Source: G958295935 sp965224235 (GTDB lineage Bacteria > Chloroflexota > Dehalococcoidia > Lucifugimonadales > Lucifugimonadaceae). Taken from it: a stretch of DNA of 64,000 nucleotides. Under the pieces are notes generated by a model that saw only the letters and a list, made by a program, of their open reading frames with translations, had not been told where the DNA came from and did no database searches. How positions within the stretch are numbered: position 1 is the first letter of the stretch; the number at the start of each line of letters is the position of its first letter. The position numbers and the translations under genes are program-made. The stretch spans positions 1,550,001 to 1,614,000 of the forward strand of contig CBDCYP010000002.1 of assembly GCA_965224235.1 (NCBI GenBank), read 5' to 3'. Shown here one piece after another: positions 32,404 through 42,104 of the stretch.

Positions 32404-34275
32404 ATGAACCGAAAATGGCAGTTGTTATTCCTCTCATTGATAGGCGCATTGGCGTTGGTCATTGTGGCCTGCGATGGAGAAGACGAGCCAGCAGCGCCAA
32501 CTACGGCGCCCACCACGGCCCCTGCTCCCACTTCGGCGCCGGCGCCTACTGCGACCACGGCCGCGCCCACTGCGATGCCCCCCGATAAAGACGAACCGGT
32601 TGCGAGGAACCGGACGCTGATCCTGCCTATGGGCGGTTCGGTTGTCGCCAACAACGAAAACTTCAATCCTTACGCACTCGGGAACCAGATGGAGCGGTTT
32701 GTACTGTCCAAGGGCTTCAACGAGATGATGTTCTACGGAAATCTCAACACAGGAGAACAGTTCCCGTGGCAGGCGGAATCGTGGTCGTTGGCATCGGACA
32801 ACAAGACCGTCACCATCAAGATCCGGGACGGTGTCGTGTGGAGCGACGGGACGCCTTTCACCGCCGCCGACGTGGTTTTCACGATAACCGAGATCAACGG
32901 AGGCGGATCGAGCCAGGGAAACCTCGTGAACGTTCCGTTCGAGTCAGGGGCCGTGGAATCGATTACGGCGATAGACGCCTCGACTGTCGAATTGGTCCAG
33001 GCGAAGCCCAATCCCAGATGGTTCTGGAAGAACTTCGGCATCGCGCACGAAAACCACGTGCCAATGTTGCCCAAGCACATCTGGGAAGGAAAGGACCTGG
33101 AATCCTTTACGTTCTACGATCCGGATCAGGGCTGGCCAGTCAACACCGGCGCATTCGACCTGTTCAGCACAAGCCCACAACAGATCATCTTCGACAGACG
33201 TGACAACTGGTGGGGTGAGGAAACTGGTTTCTGGACAGAGGCTCGCGAAGTGGAACGGATGATATTCGTCCCAAGCGGCGACAACCAGGCAACCACGCAG
33301 ATGCTCATCAACGACGAGGCTGAAACCAGCATCCTGAACGTCGGCGACTTCCTGGCAGCCAAGGCCAGAAATCCGAATCTAAGGTCCTGGTTCCAGTCCG
33401 GCCCGATCTGGGGACCGCCGGACGGCTGCGTCTTCCGCTACACGCCGAATAGCCAGAAAGAGCCCTGGAACGACCCGGACATGCGACGCGCATTGCAGTA
33501 CGCCACCAACCGCGAACAGATCGTAGAACTGGCCCTGGAGGGCTCGGTCAACACAGCAGTGCTGCCGTTTGCCGAGTATGGAGGTGTGCAACGCTACATT
33601 GCGCATGTGCAGGACCTGGTCGACCAGTACAATCCGGGCGAATACAACCCCGCGAAGACTGCGGAAATCATGGAGTCCAAGGGTTATGAAAAAGACTCGG
33701 ACGGATTCTGGGCGAAAGACGGCGAACGTCTGACATTCGTCGTAAACTCGGCCGCATGGCGCGACCATCACCTGCCCCCCGCGATCCAGCAGTGGAGGGA
33801 CGCCGGGTTCGACGTAGCGTCGAAATCCTGGGACGGGGACAGCGCCATGGAGTCCCTGCTTTCCGGCGAATGGGACATCTACAACGAGGTCCACTGCGGC
33901 AGCCTGACCGACCCGTTCGAAACCCTGAACGACTTCCACTCAAAGTGGTCCCGACCTGAGGGCGAACCGCAACCGTACAGGCACGCCACGAGTCGATACT
34001 CGAATCCTGAGTACGATGACATCATCGACAGGATGGAGGCCATGGAGCCGTCTCCGGACGACCCCGCATACATTGAACTTTTACGTGCGGCAGTCGAGAT
34101 CTTCCTCAGAGACGTACCGGAAATCGTCTGGGGTGAAGAGCGTCACGCGGTGACATTCAACGAAACTTACTGGACCGGGTGGGCGACTGAAGAGAACCCG
34201 ATCGCAGGTCCGTTCTTCTGCTGTTGGTCGTCTCCGTACTTGATCATTTTGGAGTTGGAAGCCGTCCAGCCCTGA
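32404..34275 (+). CDS. ABC transporter substrate-binding lipoprotein, family 5 (peptide/nickel type)
   Basis: A 623-residue solute-binding protein. Residues 1-22 form a signal peptide with the lipobox ending IVAC (Cys23), then a Thr/Ala/Pro-rich stalk (about 30-60). The SBP_bac_5 domain has VTIKIRDGVVWSDGTPFTAA, DVVFTITEINGG, DMRRALQYATNREQIVEL and QQWRDAGFDVASKSWDGDS. It captures a di- or oligopeptide-like ligand outside the membrane for the permeases downstream. GGAAAGAG precedes ATG 32404. First gene of a five-gene importer operon. Confidence 0.94.
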   Translation: MNRKWQLLFLSLIGALALVIVACDGEDEPAAPTTAPTTAPAPTSAPAPTATTAAPTAMPPDKDEPVARNRTLILPMGGSVVANNENFNPYALGNQMERFVLSKGFNEMMFYGNLNTGEQFPWQAESWSLASDNKTVTIKIRDGVVWSDGTPFTAADVVFTITEINGGGSSQGNLVNVPFESGAVESITAIDASTVELVQAKPNPRWFWKNFGIAHENHVPMLPKHIWEGKDLESFTFYDPDQGWPVNTGAFDLFSTSPQQIIFDRRDNWWGEETGFWTEAREVERMIFVPSGDNQATTQMLINDEAETSILNVGDFLAAKARNPNLRSWFQSGPIWGPPDGCVFRYTPNSQKEPWNDPDMRRALQYATNREQIVELALEGSVNTAVLPFAEYGGVQRYIAHVQDLVDQYNPGEYNPAKTAEIMESKGYEKDSDGFWAKDGERLTFVVNSAAWRDHHLPPAIQQWRDAGFDVASKSWDGDSAMESLLSGEWDIYNEVHCGSLTDPFETLNDFHSKWSRPEGEPQPYRHATSRYSNPEYDDIIDRMEAMEPSPDDPAYIELLRAAVEIFLRDVPEIVWGEERHAVTFNETYWTGWATEENPIAGPFFCCWSSPYLIILELEAVQP

Positions 34276-34319
34276 CGAAGCGTTTGAGTACGCGTCGTTG
34301 ATCAGATTCTGGCAAACTG

Positions 34320-34348
34320 GGCGGCGAGGGGTTTGACCCCGCGCCGCC
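34320..34348. repeat. Strong hairpin in the binding protein-permease gap, REP-like
   Basis: Stem GGCGGCG/CGCCGCC, an A/G mismatch, then GGGG/CCCC around a loop containing TTTGA. The 303-bp gap (34276-34578) has no gene. A hairpin after the binding-protein gene is a common way to keep its transcript more abundant than the permease transcript. The core resembles the palindrome at 9548-9572. Only two T follow, so it would be a weak terminator. Confidence 0.55.
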
Positions 34349-34578
34349 TTGCCGATGCTCTGACAGCGCGTCATTGAATCCCCTTGTCGTCCATGCGCCC
34401 CGATAGCGAACAGGGGCGGAATCTCGCGGGCAGAACGGATTCTCCAATGGGCAGCGGAACGACACTCAGAGCCCTTACCACTGGCCTGCTCGCATCGCCC
34501 CGGCGCTCGGAGCAATGCAATTGACCCTGCTTGCCGGCGCTTTCGCCAGGCCCCGGTCCGAATAACTCAACAAAGACA

Positions 34579-35595
34579 ATGACTATCGGATACGTAGGAA
34601 GACGACTCGGACTGTTCTGTTTCATCGCTGTGGCGGCGTTCAGTCTCAACTTCATGATCCCCCATATTCTGCCCGGAGACCCCATCCGGGAGCGGTTTAC
34701 CACCCTCCAGGGATATGGCGGCCAGTTCAAGGCGGATGTTGAAGAACTAATCGCTATATATGACAAGAAATTCGGATTTGATCAGCCACTGTGGAAGCAG
34801 TACCTCAGGTATTGGGGTGACGTACTACGCGGAGATCTGGGTCAGTCGGCTTCGCACTTCCCGGCCGAAGTGACCACCATGCTCAGGATTACCCTGCCCT
34901 GGTCGGTTGGACTGCTCGTCACCGCGACCGCCATATCTTTCGCGATCGGCACCTTGTTGGGCGCCTTGCTGGCCTGGCCGGCTTTGCCCAGGGCGTTTCG
35001 CGGGAGTCTGACGAGCACGGTCCCGTTGATGATGGTCGCAGCATCAATACCGTCGTTCCTGATCGGGATAGTGCTCGTCTTCTTCTTCGTAATCATCTGG
35101 AATTTCTTCCCGCCGGGCAGAGGAATTGCGGTCGGCGTAGAAGTCGGATTTGGCTGGAAATCGATATCCAGCATGATCGATCACGCCTTTTTGCCAGCCA
35201 TGTCGATGGTATTGGCGACGGCGGGACTTTACGCTCTCACCATGCGCGGGATGATGGTTACCGTGATGGGTGAGGACTACATCACGCTGGCAAAAGCCAA
35301 GGGTCTGAAGGGCGCCCGCATATTCCTGTGGTACGCGCTGCGCACCGCCCTGTTGCCCCAGGCGACGGCCCTGGCCCTGTCGATCGGCCACGTGGTGACC
35401 GGTTCGATTCTTGTCGAAACCGTGTTTGCCTACCCGGGAGTCGGTAATCTGCTCTTTGAGTCCATCCGAACAAACGACTTCTTCATGATCCAGGGCATTG
35501 CTGTCATTCTTATCCTTGCGACCGCGGTGTCACTGTTGTTTATGGATCTTCTATACCCGTTAATCGATCCAAGAATCCGGTCCGGTCAGACGTAG
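34579..35595 (+). CDS. ABC transporter permease, DppB/OppB type
   Basis: A 338-residue inner-membrane permease with six hydrophobic segments. The N-terminus MTIGYVGRRLGLFCFIAVAA and IPHILPGDPIRE are typical of DppB/OppB, as are FGFDQPLWKQYLRYWGDVLR and GDLGQSASHFPAEV. The EAA loop that docks onto the ATPases is GEDYITLAKAKGLKGARIFL. It forms the channel together with the next permease. Start set at ATG 34579. Confidence 0.93.
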   Translation: MTIGYVGRRLGLFCFIAVAAFSLNFMIPHILPGDPIRERFTTLQGYGGQFKADVEELIAIYDKKFGFDQPLWKQYLRYWGDVLRGDLGQSASHFPAEVTTMLRITLPWSVGLLVTATAISFAIGTLLGALLAWPALPRAFRGSLTSTVPLMMVAASIPSFLIGIVLVFFFVIIWNFFPPGRGIAVGVEVGFGWKSISSMIDHAFLPAMSMVLATAGLYALTMRGMMVTVMGEDYITLAKAKGLKGARIFLWYALRTALLPQATALALSIGHVVTGSILVETVFAYPGVGNLLFESIRTNDFFMIQGIAVILILATAVSLLFMDLLYPLIDPRIRSGQT

Positions 35596-35603
35596 CGCAG
35601 GCA

Positions 35604-36497
35604 ATGTTCCAGCAGGTCTCATACTATTCGGCTCGACTTCGACCTATGTCGAGGATTCGGTCTACAGCAGGTTGGATCAACTCCAACCGTGTGCTCGCCG
35701 CAGGGCTCCTGATGGCGGCAATACTCTTGTTCGTCGGAAACGTGGGTCCGTTTCTCGTAGATCACGACAATGCCCGACTGGGCGCAGCGACGCCGCGACA
35801 GCCCCCCAGCGCCGAACACTTTTTCGGTACGGACGTGCAGGGCAGAGATTTGTGGACGTGGTGGGTCCTCGGAATGGGCCAGACCCTTAAGGTGGCATTC
35901 ATCGCCGGGTTTCTGGGCACGGGCGCCGGACTAATGCTGGGCCTGGTGGCCGGGTATTTCGGAGGGCTGCTGGATTCGGTAATCAGGACCGCCAGCGACG
36001 TTGCGATCACGATCCCGGCCATCGCCATCCTCGTCCTTGTGGGAGTCGTAGTCCGCGAAATGACGGTCGAGTTGATGGCTCTCATTGTGGCGTTTCTTAC
36101 CTGGACGCAGCCCACCAGGACAATACGATCACAGGTGCTGACACTAAGGGAGCGGGCCTACATCCATATTGCCAGGCTAAACGGAATGGAAGGACCCGAA
36201 TTGATATTCAGGGAGATTATGCCCAACCTGCTTCCGTTCCTTGCCACCCAGTTTGTCTGGGCTTTCTCCGTGGCCGTTCTCGCCACGGTGGGCCTTGAAG
36301 CGCTGGGACTCGGCCCCAAGAACGACGTAACCCTGGGTATGACCGTCTACTGGGCCAGATTCTCTTCGGCGATTTTGCGCAACATGTGGTGGTGGTGGGG
36401 ACCCCCGATCGCCTCGATCGCCGCAATTTTCATAGCCCTCTACATGCTATCGATCGGTCTGGACCGATACGCCAATCCGAGATTGCAGCGCAACTGA
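35604..36497 (+). CDS. ABC transporter permease, DppC/OppC type
   Basis: A 297-residue permease. It has an N-terminal helix (RVLAAGLLMAAILLFVGNVG), the periplasmic motif HFFGTDVQGRDLWTWWVLGM and the EAA loop LRERAYIHIARLNGMEGPEL, followed by IFREIMPNLLPFLATQFVWA. It pairs with the upstream DppB-type protein. It starts 8 bp after the preceding stop; ATG 35646 is a possible later start. Confidence 0.93.
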   Translation: MFQQVSYYSARLRPMSRIRSTAGWINSNRVLAAGLLMAAILLFVGNVGPFLVDHDNARLGAATPRQPPSAEHFFGTDVQGRDLWTWWVLGMGQTLKVAFIAGFLGTGAGLMLGLVAGYFGGLLDSVIRTASDVAITIPAIAILVLVGVVVREMTVELMALIVAFLTWTQPTRTIRSQVLTLRERAYIHIARLNGMEGPELIFREIMPNLLPFLATQFVWAFSVAVLATVGLEALGLGPKNDVTLGMTVYWARFSSAILRNMWWWWGPPIASIAAIFIALYMLSIGLDRYANPRLQRN

Positions 36498-36501
36498 CAT
36501 T

Positions 36502-37551
36502 ATGATCGGCAATTCTCAAGACAACAGATCGGCGGCGGCTACGTCCATCCGGCCGGCCGCGGGCGCACAGGCGGAGGTCGCGGATGACAGCGGTGTACTG
36601 CAAGTCGAGGAATTGCGGGTGCAGTACGGCACTCCACGCGGTCCGGTCAAAGCCGTAGATGGCGTCAGCTTTGAGATCAGTCCGGGCGAGCGATTCGGGC
36701 TTGTTGGCGAGTCAGGATCGGGTAAGACGACGACGGCGTTCGCATTGATGCGGCTTATCGAACCTCCCGGTGAAATCACAGGGGGAAGCGTGCGCTTGGG
36801 CGGCGTGGATATGCTGACGCTCTCTGACGAAGATATGCGTCAGGCGCGCTTCGCACAGATCGCCCTCATTCCCCAGGGCGCAATGAACTCGCTCAACCCG
36901 GTCATGCGTATCGGACACCAGTTGGCAGACACGATCAAGGCCCACGATTCAGGGACGCGCGAAAGGGAACTGGACGACCGGATCAGTGGGCTTCTGGCCT
37001 CGGTCGGGTTATCGGCGGACGTCGCCCAAATGTACCCGCACGAGCTGAGTGGAGGGATGAAGCAGCGAGCATGTATCGCGATGGCCATCTCTCTCCGGCC
37101 CAGTGTAATCCTCGCTGACGAGCCAACGAGCGCATTGGATGTCGTGGTGCAACGCCAGGTGTTGCAAACACTAAGGCGCGTTCAGGAAGAGTTGGGGGCG
37201 TCGATCATTTTTGTGGGTCACGACATGGGTTTGATGGCACAGTTCGTGGACCGCATCGGTGTAATGTACGCAGGCAAACTGGTGGAAATCGGCCCGGTTG
37301 AAGAGTTGTTCGGAGATCCCAAACACCCCTACACGCAACTCCTGATCGGAAGCCTCCCCAATTTGGACGCCAAGGGTGTTCTCAAGGGAATCCCCGGCAT
37401 GCCTCCGTCTCTATTGCAGCCGCCGCTGGGGTGCTCTTTTCATCCTCGATGCCCGAAAGTTTTGGAACACTGCTCAAGTCTGGTTCCCGAACTGGGCCAG
37501 GATGAAACCGGACACTGGGTCTCCTGCCACCTGTATGGAAACGACCGATGA
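36502..37551 (+). CDS. ABC transporter ATP-binding protein, DppD/OppD type
   Basis: A 349-residue ATPase. Walker A FGLVGESGSGKTTTAFALM is at about residue 73, the Q-loop in LIPQGAMNSLNPV, the signature YPHELSGGMKQRACIAMAIS, Walker B SVILADEPTSALDVVVQRQV and the switch His in IIFVGHDMGLMA. The C-terminal oligopeptide extension has the Cys-containing QPPLGCSFHPRCPKVLEHCS, often an iron-sulfur or metal site. It begins 4 bp after the permease gene, with about 30 residues before the ABC domain. Confidence 0.94.
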   Translation: MIGNSQDNRSAAATSIRPAAGAQAEVADDSGVLQVEELRVQYGTPRGPVKAVDGVSFEISPGERFGLVGESGSGKTTTAFALMRLIEPPGEITGGSVRLGGVDMLTLSDEDMRQARFAQIALIPQGAMNSLNPVMRIGHQLADTIKAHDSGTRERELDDRISGLLASVGLSADVAQMYPHELSGGMKQRACIAMAISLRPSVILADEPTSALDVVVQRQVLQTLRRVQEELGASIIFVGHDMGLMAQFVDRIGVMYAGKLVEIGPVEELFGDPKHPYTQLLIGSLPNLDAKGVLKGIPGMPPSLLQPPLGCSFHPRCPKVLEHCSSLVPELGQDETGHWVSCHLYGNDR

Positions 37552-38600
37552 CCGCGCTATTGGAAGCTCGAAACGTTACGAAGGTCTTCGGCGGCGGGAT
37601 GTTCAGACGGAACCAGACTGTGGCGGTCGACAACATCTCGCTGGAACTTGCCGGCGACGCGCCGACCGTAACCGTTGTCGCAGGCGAAAGCGGAAGCGGC
37701 AAGACCACCCTGGCGCGTCTGCTGCTGGGGATCATTCAGCCGACCTCGGGAGAAATTCTCTACAACGGGCGAGACATCGGAAAGTTGCGACGCGTGGAAC
37801 GAAAGAACTTCCGGCGTGAAATCCAGGCGGTCTTTCAGGACCCGTTCGAGGCCTACAACCCGTTCTACAAGGTCGACCACGTAATGACGGCGCCGGCATC
37901 CAAGTTCGAGCTCGCCAAAACAGGAGCGGGACGACGCAAACTGGTGGAAGAGGCCCTGGAGATGGTCGGGCTGAGGCCCGATGAAACTCTGGGACGATAT
38001 CCGCACCAACTGAGCGGAGGGCAAAGACAGCGGGTGATGGTGGCGCGGGCCCTCCTTTTAAAGCCGAGGATCATAGTGGCGGATGAAGCAGTATCGATGG
38101 TGGATGCGTCGTTGCGCGCCACTATCCTTGAGAACCTGCTCACTCTCAACACGGAGTTCGGAATCTCGATCATCTACATAACGCATGACCTCACGACGGC
38201 CTATCAGGTAGGGCAAAACATCATCGTCCTCTATCAGGGCGCCATGGTTGAGGCTGGCGACGTGGAACTCGTCATCAAGAACCCCAGGCACCCGTACACA
38301 CAGCTGTTGGTCAGTTCAATACCTCATCCTGACCCCGGAAAAAGGTGGGACGAGGAGGAAGTCGTCGCCGCAACGGGAAGTTCAGGCGGCGATCGAGAGC
38401 AATGCCTGTTTGCGGACCGCTGCCCGCACGCGATGGACGTGTGCTGGGATCGCCCACCGCCAAAGTTCCTCGTGGACTCGCGTAGAACGGCGGCGTGCTT
38501 CCTGTACGCTGATAAACCGAGACTTGAAGAAGGCGATTTGAACAGACTTTTGAGTCCGCTTGCCAGCGCAGCGAGCCCGGTCTCGTCAGCAGGTTCGTAA
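37548..38600 (+). CDS. ABC transporter ATP-binding protein, DppF/OppF type
   Basis: A 350-residue ATPase overlapping the upstream gene by ATGA. Walker A VVAGESGSGKTTLARLLLG, Q-loop IQAVFQDPFEAYNPFYKVDH, signature YPHQLSGGQRQRVMVARALL, and Walker B IIVADEAVSMVDASLRATIL, where the usual EPTSALD is EAVSMVD, a variant also seen in other family members. The C-terminal extension again holds a Cys cluster (CLFADRCPHAMDVCWDRPPP). Last gene of the importer operon. Confidence 0.94.
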   Translation: MTALLEARNVTKVFGGGMFRRNQTVAVDNISLELAGDAPTVTVVAGESGSGKTTLARLLLGIIQPTSGEILYNGRDIGKLRRVERKNFRREIQAVFQDPFEAYNPFYKVDHVMTAPASKFELAKTGAGRRKLVEEALEMVGLRPDETLGRYPHQLSGGQRQRVMVARALLLKPRIIVADEAVSMVDASLRATILENLLTLNTEFGISIIYITHDLTTAYQVGQNIIVLYQGAMVEAGDVELVIKNPRHPYTQLLVSSIPHPDPGKRWDEEEVVAATGSSGGDREQCLFADRCPHAMDVCWDRPPPKFLVDSRRTAACFLYADKPRLEEGDLNRLLSPLASAASPVSSAGS

Positions 38601-38674
38601 GAACCCAAAGTCCGGGGTCAACGGGGTTGGCGATTCCCGCGCCGGTAGCCCAGTCGCAGCATTATCGATCGCCC

Positions 38675-39535
38675 TTAATTGGGAATGATCCTGGCGCCCC
38701 TGATGCCGAGGTCGATCCGCTCGATGCTATGGCGGCTGCCCACAGTGACATACAAACTCGTGTCCCACCAGCATAGATTTGTAACGTCCGTTCCCCCCAT
38801 GGAGTAACTTACGAGCAGTTTGCCGCTATCTACTTCTAGCACGTCCACGGTGCCGTTGGAAAAGCGGGCGACCCAAAGCCGGGCGTGTTCATCGAACGCG
38901 ATTCCGTCCACCGTCGGGTTGTCAAAACGGAAAAAGACGCGCCGGTTCGACGGGACGCCGTCGCTAAGGTCATAGGCGTAGATGGCGTTCTCCCGGGACA
39001 CCGCTATGTACAGGCGGGCGCCGTCCGGGTGTATTGCGATCCCGTTCGGAAAGTCGAGACCCTCGTCCAGCATGGTGACAGGACCGGGAATTCCGTTGAT
39101 GTCAATCTCGACTCTATAGACCTCACCCCGAATTCCCAACGCCATAGGGCCAGGGTCCGTGAAGTAGACATTCCCCCCAAGGTCCAGGCAAAGATCGTTG
39201 GGACCCTTGAATGGGCGCCCGAGATAATTGTCCGCCAGTATCTCCATTTCGCGGGTTTTGGTATCGAAACGGAGGATTCGGCGGCCGCCGTTGTCTGTGG
39301 CGACCATGTGGCCGCGGCCGTCGTACTTCAGACCGCCGGCGCTGCCCCCAGTGTGGACCCACACACTCACCGTGCCGTCAGGGGTCATGCGCCCTATCGC
39401 GCCGTCCACGAGATAGTTCACGAAGTAGAGATTGCCGCGGTCGTCAATCGCGGGGCCTTCCGGAAAGGTGATGTTGGCCACAACCGGGTGAGGGATGATG
39501 TCTTGTGGATCTGGCAAGTCAACGAGGGGGCGCAT
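38675..39535 (-). CDS. SMP-30/gluconolactonase/LRE-type beta-propeller protein
   Basis: A 286-residue six-bladed propeller of the SMP-30 family. The metal Glu lies in NITFPEGPAIDDRGNLYFVN, then FKGPNDLCLDLGGNVYFTDP, GLDFPNGIAIHPDGARLYIA and NPTVDGIAFDEHARLWVARF supply Asn and Asp ligands. These enzymes open sugar lactones such as gluconolactone. The start has AGGAGG about 7 nt upstream. It converges on the importer operon. Confidence 0.9.
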   Translation of the reverse strand: MRPLVDLPDPQDIIPHPVVANITFPEGPAIDDRGNLYFVNYLVDGAIGRMTPDGTVSVWVHTGGSAGGLKYDGRGHMVATDNGGRRILRFDTKTREMEILADNYLGRPFKGPNDLCLDLGGNVYFTDPGPMALGIRGEVYRVEIDINGIPGPVTMLDEGLDFPNGIAIHPDGARLYIAVSRENAIYAYDLSDGVPSNRRVFFRFDNPTVDGIAFDEHARLWVARFSNGTVDVLEVDSGKLLVSYSMGGTDVTNLCWWDTSLYVTVGSRHSIERIDLGIRGARIIPN

Positions 39536-39788
39536 ATAGGACGACCTCCTGATGTGTTGTAGCTATATTTCTGTGACTTATGAACAAATTCCGTAGTAAC
39601 CGCGAATTTCACCCTGACCTTCGGCAACCACGGTCACAATGCGGCCGTCATTTGGAATTGAAGCGCTCCAGTCTGTAGTAATTCGAACGCCGCCAGTTTA
39701 CCGGAGCAGACAAGAACCGATCGCGGGCCCGGCGCCGACTTGCATGGCCTCTTGACAACGCTACGGCCGAGATTGGATTTCGCTGCCA

Positions 39789-41006
39789 CTACCCTGCCCG
39801 CTCCGGCAGCCATCCCCAGGGCCGCGGACCAACGGCCGGCGTGAATATCCGGCCTGCTCGCACCGTAAGCCGGGGCGCCAGGGCCGCATGCCGCGCCTGG
39901 AGAATCTCTCCAAAGTTGTCGCGGTATATCCAATCACCCTCGACAAATTCCAGAATCGACAGATCGGCCTCCCGCCCCGGCGATATCGACCCAAGTTGTT
40001 CGGACATTCCTAGGACGGCGGCAGGCCTGGCCGTAGTCCGCAATATGACCTCTTCGAGCGACATCCCCAGCGCCATGAACTTGTTCATGCACTCCGTGAG
40101 ACTGTGAGTCGGCGAAGGCGGGCGGGTACGGTCAGGTCCGAGCTAATGGTGTCAGGCGCGAAACTCTGATCGAGGATCATTCTGGCGCTCCTGAACGTAA
40201 AGTTCCGAATGCCTACGCCAGCATCGAAAACAACGCCGCGGTCCCGGGCGCGCCTGGCCGACGCCACAAGATTGCCGTCTTCGTCCAGTAATGAGCCGAT
40301 CTGATGGCTGGTGGCGTGAGTAACGATATCGCCAGGTCCAAGCACGTCGTCGAGAAGAACGGACACCAGTTCCCGCGCCACTTCGTCATGTGTAATGTAG
40401 TCCCCAACGTGCACCATCAGCGGCACTCCGCCGCCGTTGGCAATCTCTTTCGCCAGTTTGGGCAACTCTGGGCCCAGCGCCGCGACGGCCGGGCCCACCA
40501 TCCGGACCTTGACACCGCGTACTAGCCCCCCGCTGCCGAGAACTGACTCGATACCGGCTTCAACGTCGATATCGTCTCGGCATTTGATCTCCGGAGCGTG
40601 GAAGATACCAAGCGTGCCCGCATGGATACAAGGAGATGACCCGAGTTGCACACGGCGGTACAACGAAACGGGCAAATCCTCCCAGGTTGTAGGCGCCGAC
40701 TGAACCTGCGTCCACGACAGTGGTCACCCCTCCCAGAACCCCGGCAATGTCCGGCTCAAGATAGAGATCGTCCTCACTGATCTTACGGAGCGGTCCTGCG
40801 ACGTGCGTGTGGAGGTCGATCAACCCCGGCACGACCAAAGCGCCTGACGCGTCAACGACGTTAGCGGCGCGGCGGGGATCGATGCCGCAGTCAATCTGTG
40901 CGATCGCTCCATCTTTGACGGCGACGTCCGCGACGGCGTCCAGTCGCCGATCAGGGTCGAATACCCTGCCTCCGGTGATGAGAAGGTCTATTTTCGGCTG
41001 GTTCAA
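39789..41006 (-). pseudogene. Frameshifted amidohydrolase/deacetylase-family metallohydrolase
   Basis: Three minus-strand segments together give one protein of about 400 residues. The first (41006 to about 40640) has LITGGRVFDPDRRLDAVADV and the metal motif VVPGLIDLHTHVAGPLRKIS. The second, shifted by one base, has LGIFHAPEIKCRDDIDVEAG, PLMVHVGDYITHDEVARELV and ILDQSFAPDTISSDL. The third, back in the original frame from about 40110, has MALGMSLEEVILRTTARPAA and SISPGREADLSILEFVEGDW. Two shifts of opposite sign break only the middle. The family includes dihydroorotase-like and D-aminoacylase-like hydrolases. An IS5 element is inserted 37 bp upstream of its start. Confidence 0.8.
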
Positions 41007-41042
41007 TGCAGGGTTTCTCGGTCACTAACTGAACAACTCTAA

Positions 41043-41913
41043 GAGGGTGTCTAAAAAGCATTGGGATGCGCTAGCCGTCGCAACATCAACCCGGTCATGG
41101 CGGCGTATATCCATGCTTCAGTGGTCTGTGGCAACTGTTCGTAGTCCTTGCTCAGTCGCCGGTATCGCCCCAGCCATGCGAACGTGCGCTCAACGACCCA
41201 GCGACGGGGAATGACCTCGAAAGTGTTCTGGTGCGCTGGACGCCGCACCAACTCCAGCGTCCAATCGCCAACATTCTTGGCCCATAACACCAGCTTGCCA
41301 GCGTAGGCCCCGTCCGCCCAGATCCGCTCCAGACGCGGGAACCTGCCTACCAAACGCATAAGCGCCAGCCTGGCGCCGTCACGGTCCTGAATGTCGGCCG
41401 AATGTACTGCCACGGCCAACACCAATCCCATAGTGTCTACGATGATGTGCCGCTTTCTTCCACAGACTCTCTTACCGGCATCATAGCCACGAGGCCCCCC
41501 TTTTCGGTCGTCTTGACCGATTGGCTGTCTATGATCGCCGCACTGGGAGACACGTCTCTGCCTTCAGCAACACGCACCTGGTCACGCAGGGCCGCATGGA
41601 CCCGCTCCAAGCTCCCATCCCGTCGCCACGTGCGGAAGTAGTGGAACGTGGTACGCCATGGGGGCAGATCGTGGGGGAGCATCCGCCACGCGCACCCGGT
41701 GCGCAGCACATAGCGGATAGCGTTGACTACCTCCCGTCGGGAGTACTTGATTGGCCGGCCTCCAGGTTTGGGAGGGGGCAACAGTGGTTCCAGCAGTTGC
41801 CATTCCCGGTCGCTTAGGTCGCTGGGATATGATTCGCGCTTCATGATTCATGACTCTAAGCGCTTGCCCAACGTCGCTTCTACGCGAACTCTGTACCCTT
41901 TTTAGACACCCTC
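41043..41913 (-). mobile_element. Complete IS5-family insertion sequence (871 bp)
   Basis: Perfect 16-bp terminal inverted repeats (GAGGGTGTCTAAAAAG at 41043-41058 and its complement at 41898-41913) bound a two-frame transposase. TAA on each side (41040-41042 and 41914-41916) is a 3-bp target duplication, as in TNA-targeting IS5 subgroups. Both ends and the transposase look intact, so insertion is recent. It separates the frameshifted amidohydrolase from the phosphotriesterase-like gene. Confidence 0.92.
41051..41844 (-). CDS. IS5-family transposase, expressed by -1 frameshifting
   Basis: The first frame (41844-41437) has the N-terminal domain: SDLSDREWQLLEPLLPPPKP, GRPIKYSRREVVNAIRYVLR, TGCAWRMLPHDLPPWRTTFH, and the first catalytic Asp in AAIIDSQSVKTTEKGG. 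At an A4G6 run (about 41494-41503) a -1 slip joins it to the frame that reads PRGYDAGKRVCGRKRHIIVD, then VLAVAVHSADIQDRDGARLA, IWADGAYAG with the second Asp, and FEVIPRRWVVERTFAWLGRY with the Glu. About 264 residues in all. The stop lies inside the left inverted repeat. Confidence 0.9.
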
Positions 41914-42104
41914 TAAGGGGGAATTGTCACGCATAATGCCACAGGCAGAGCAACCGGGAACAAAATTAACGGCCGCCAGACCATTCTGAATGGCTGCGAG
42001 CGACCAGACGAAAGGTCGGTTGCAATGGACGATACTTGACGATCTGGCGACCATGGCCCTCAACCGTTATGGTTAGGGCTATCAGCCATGATGAGGGAGG
42101 ATTA

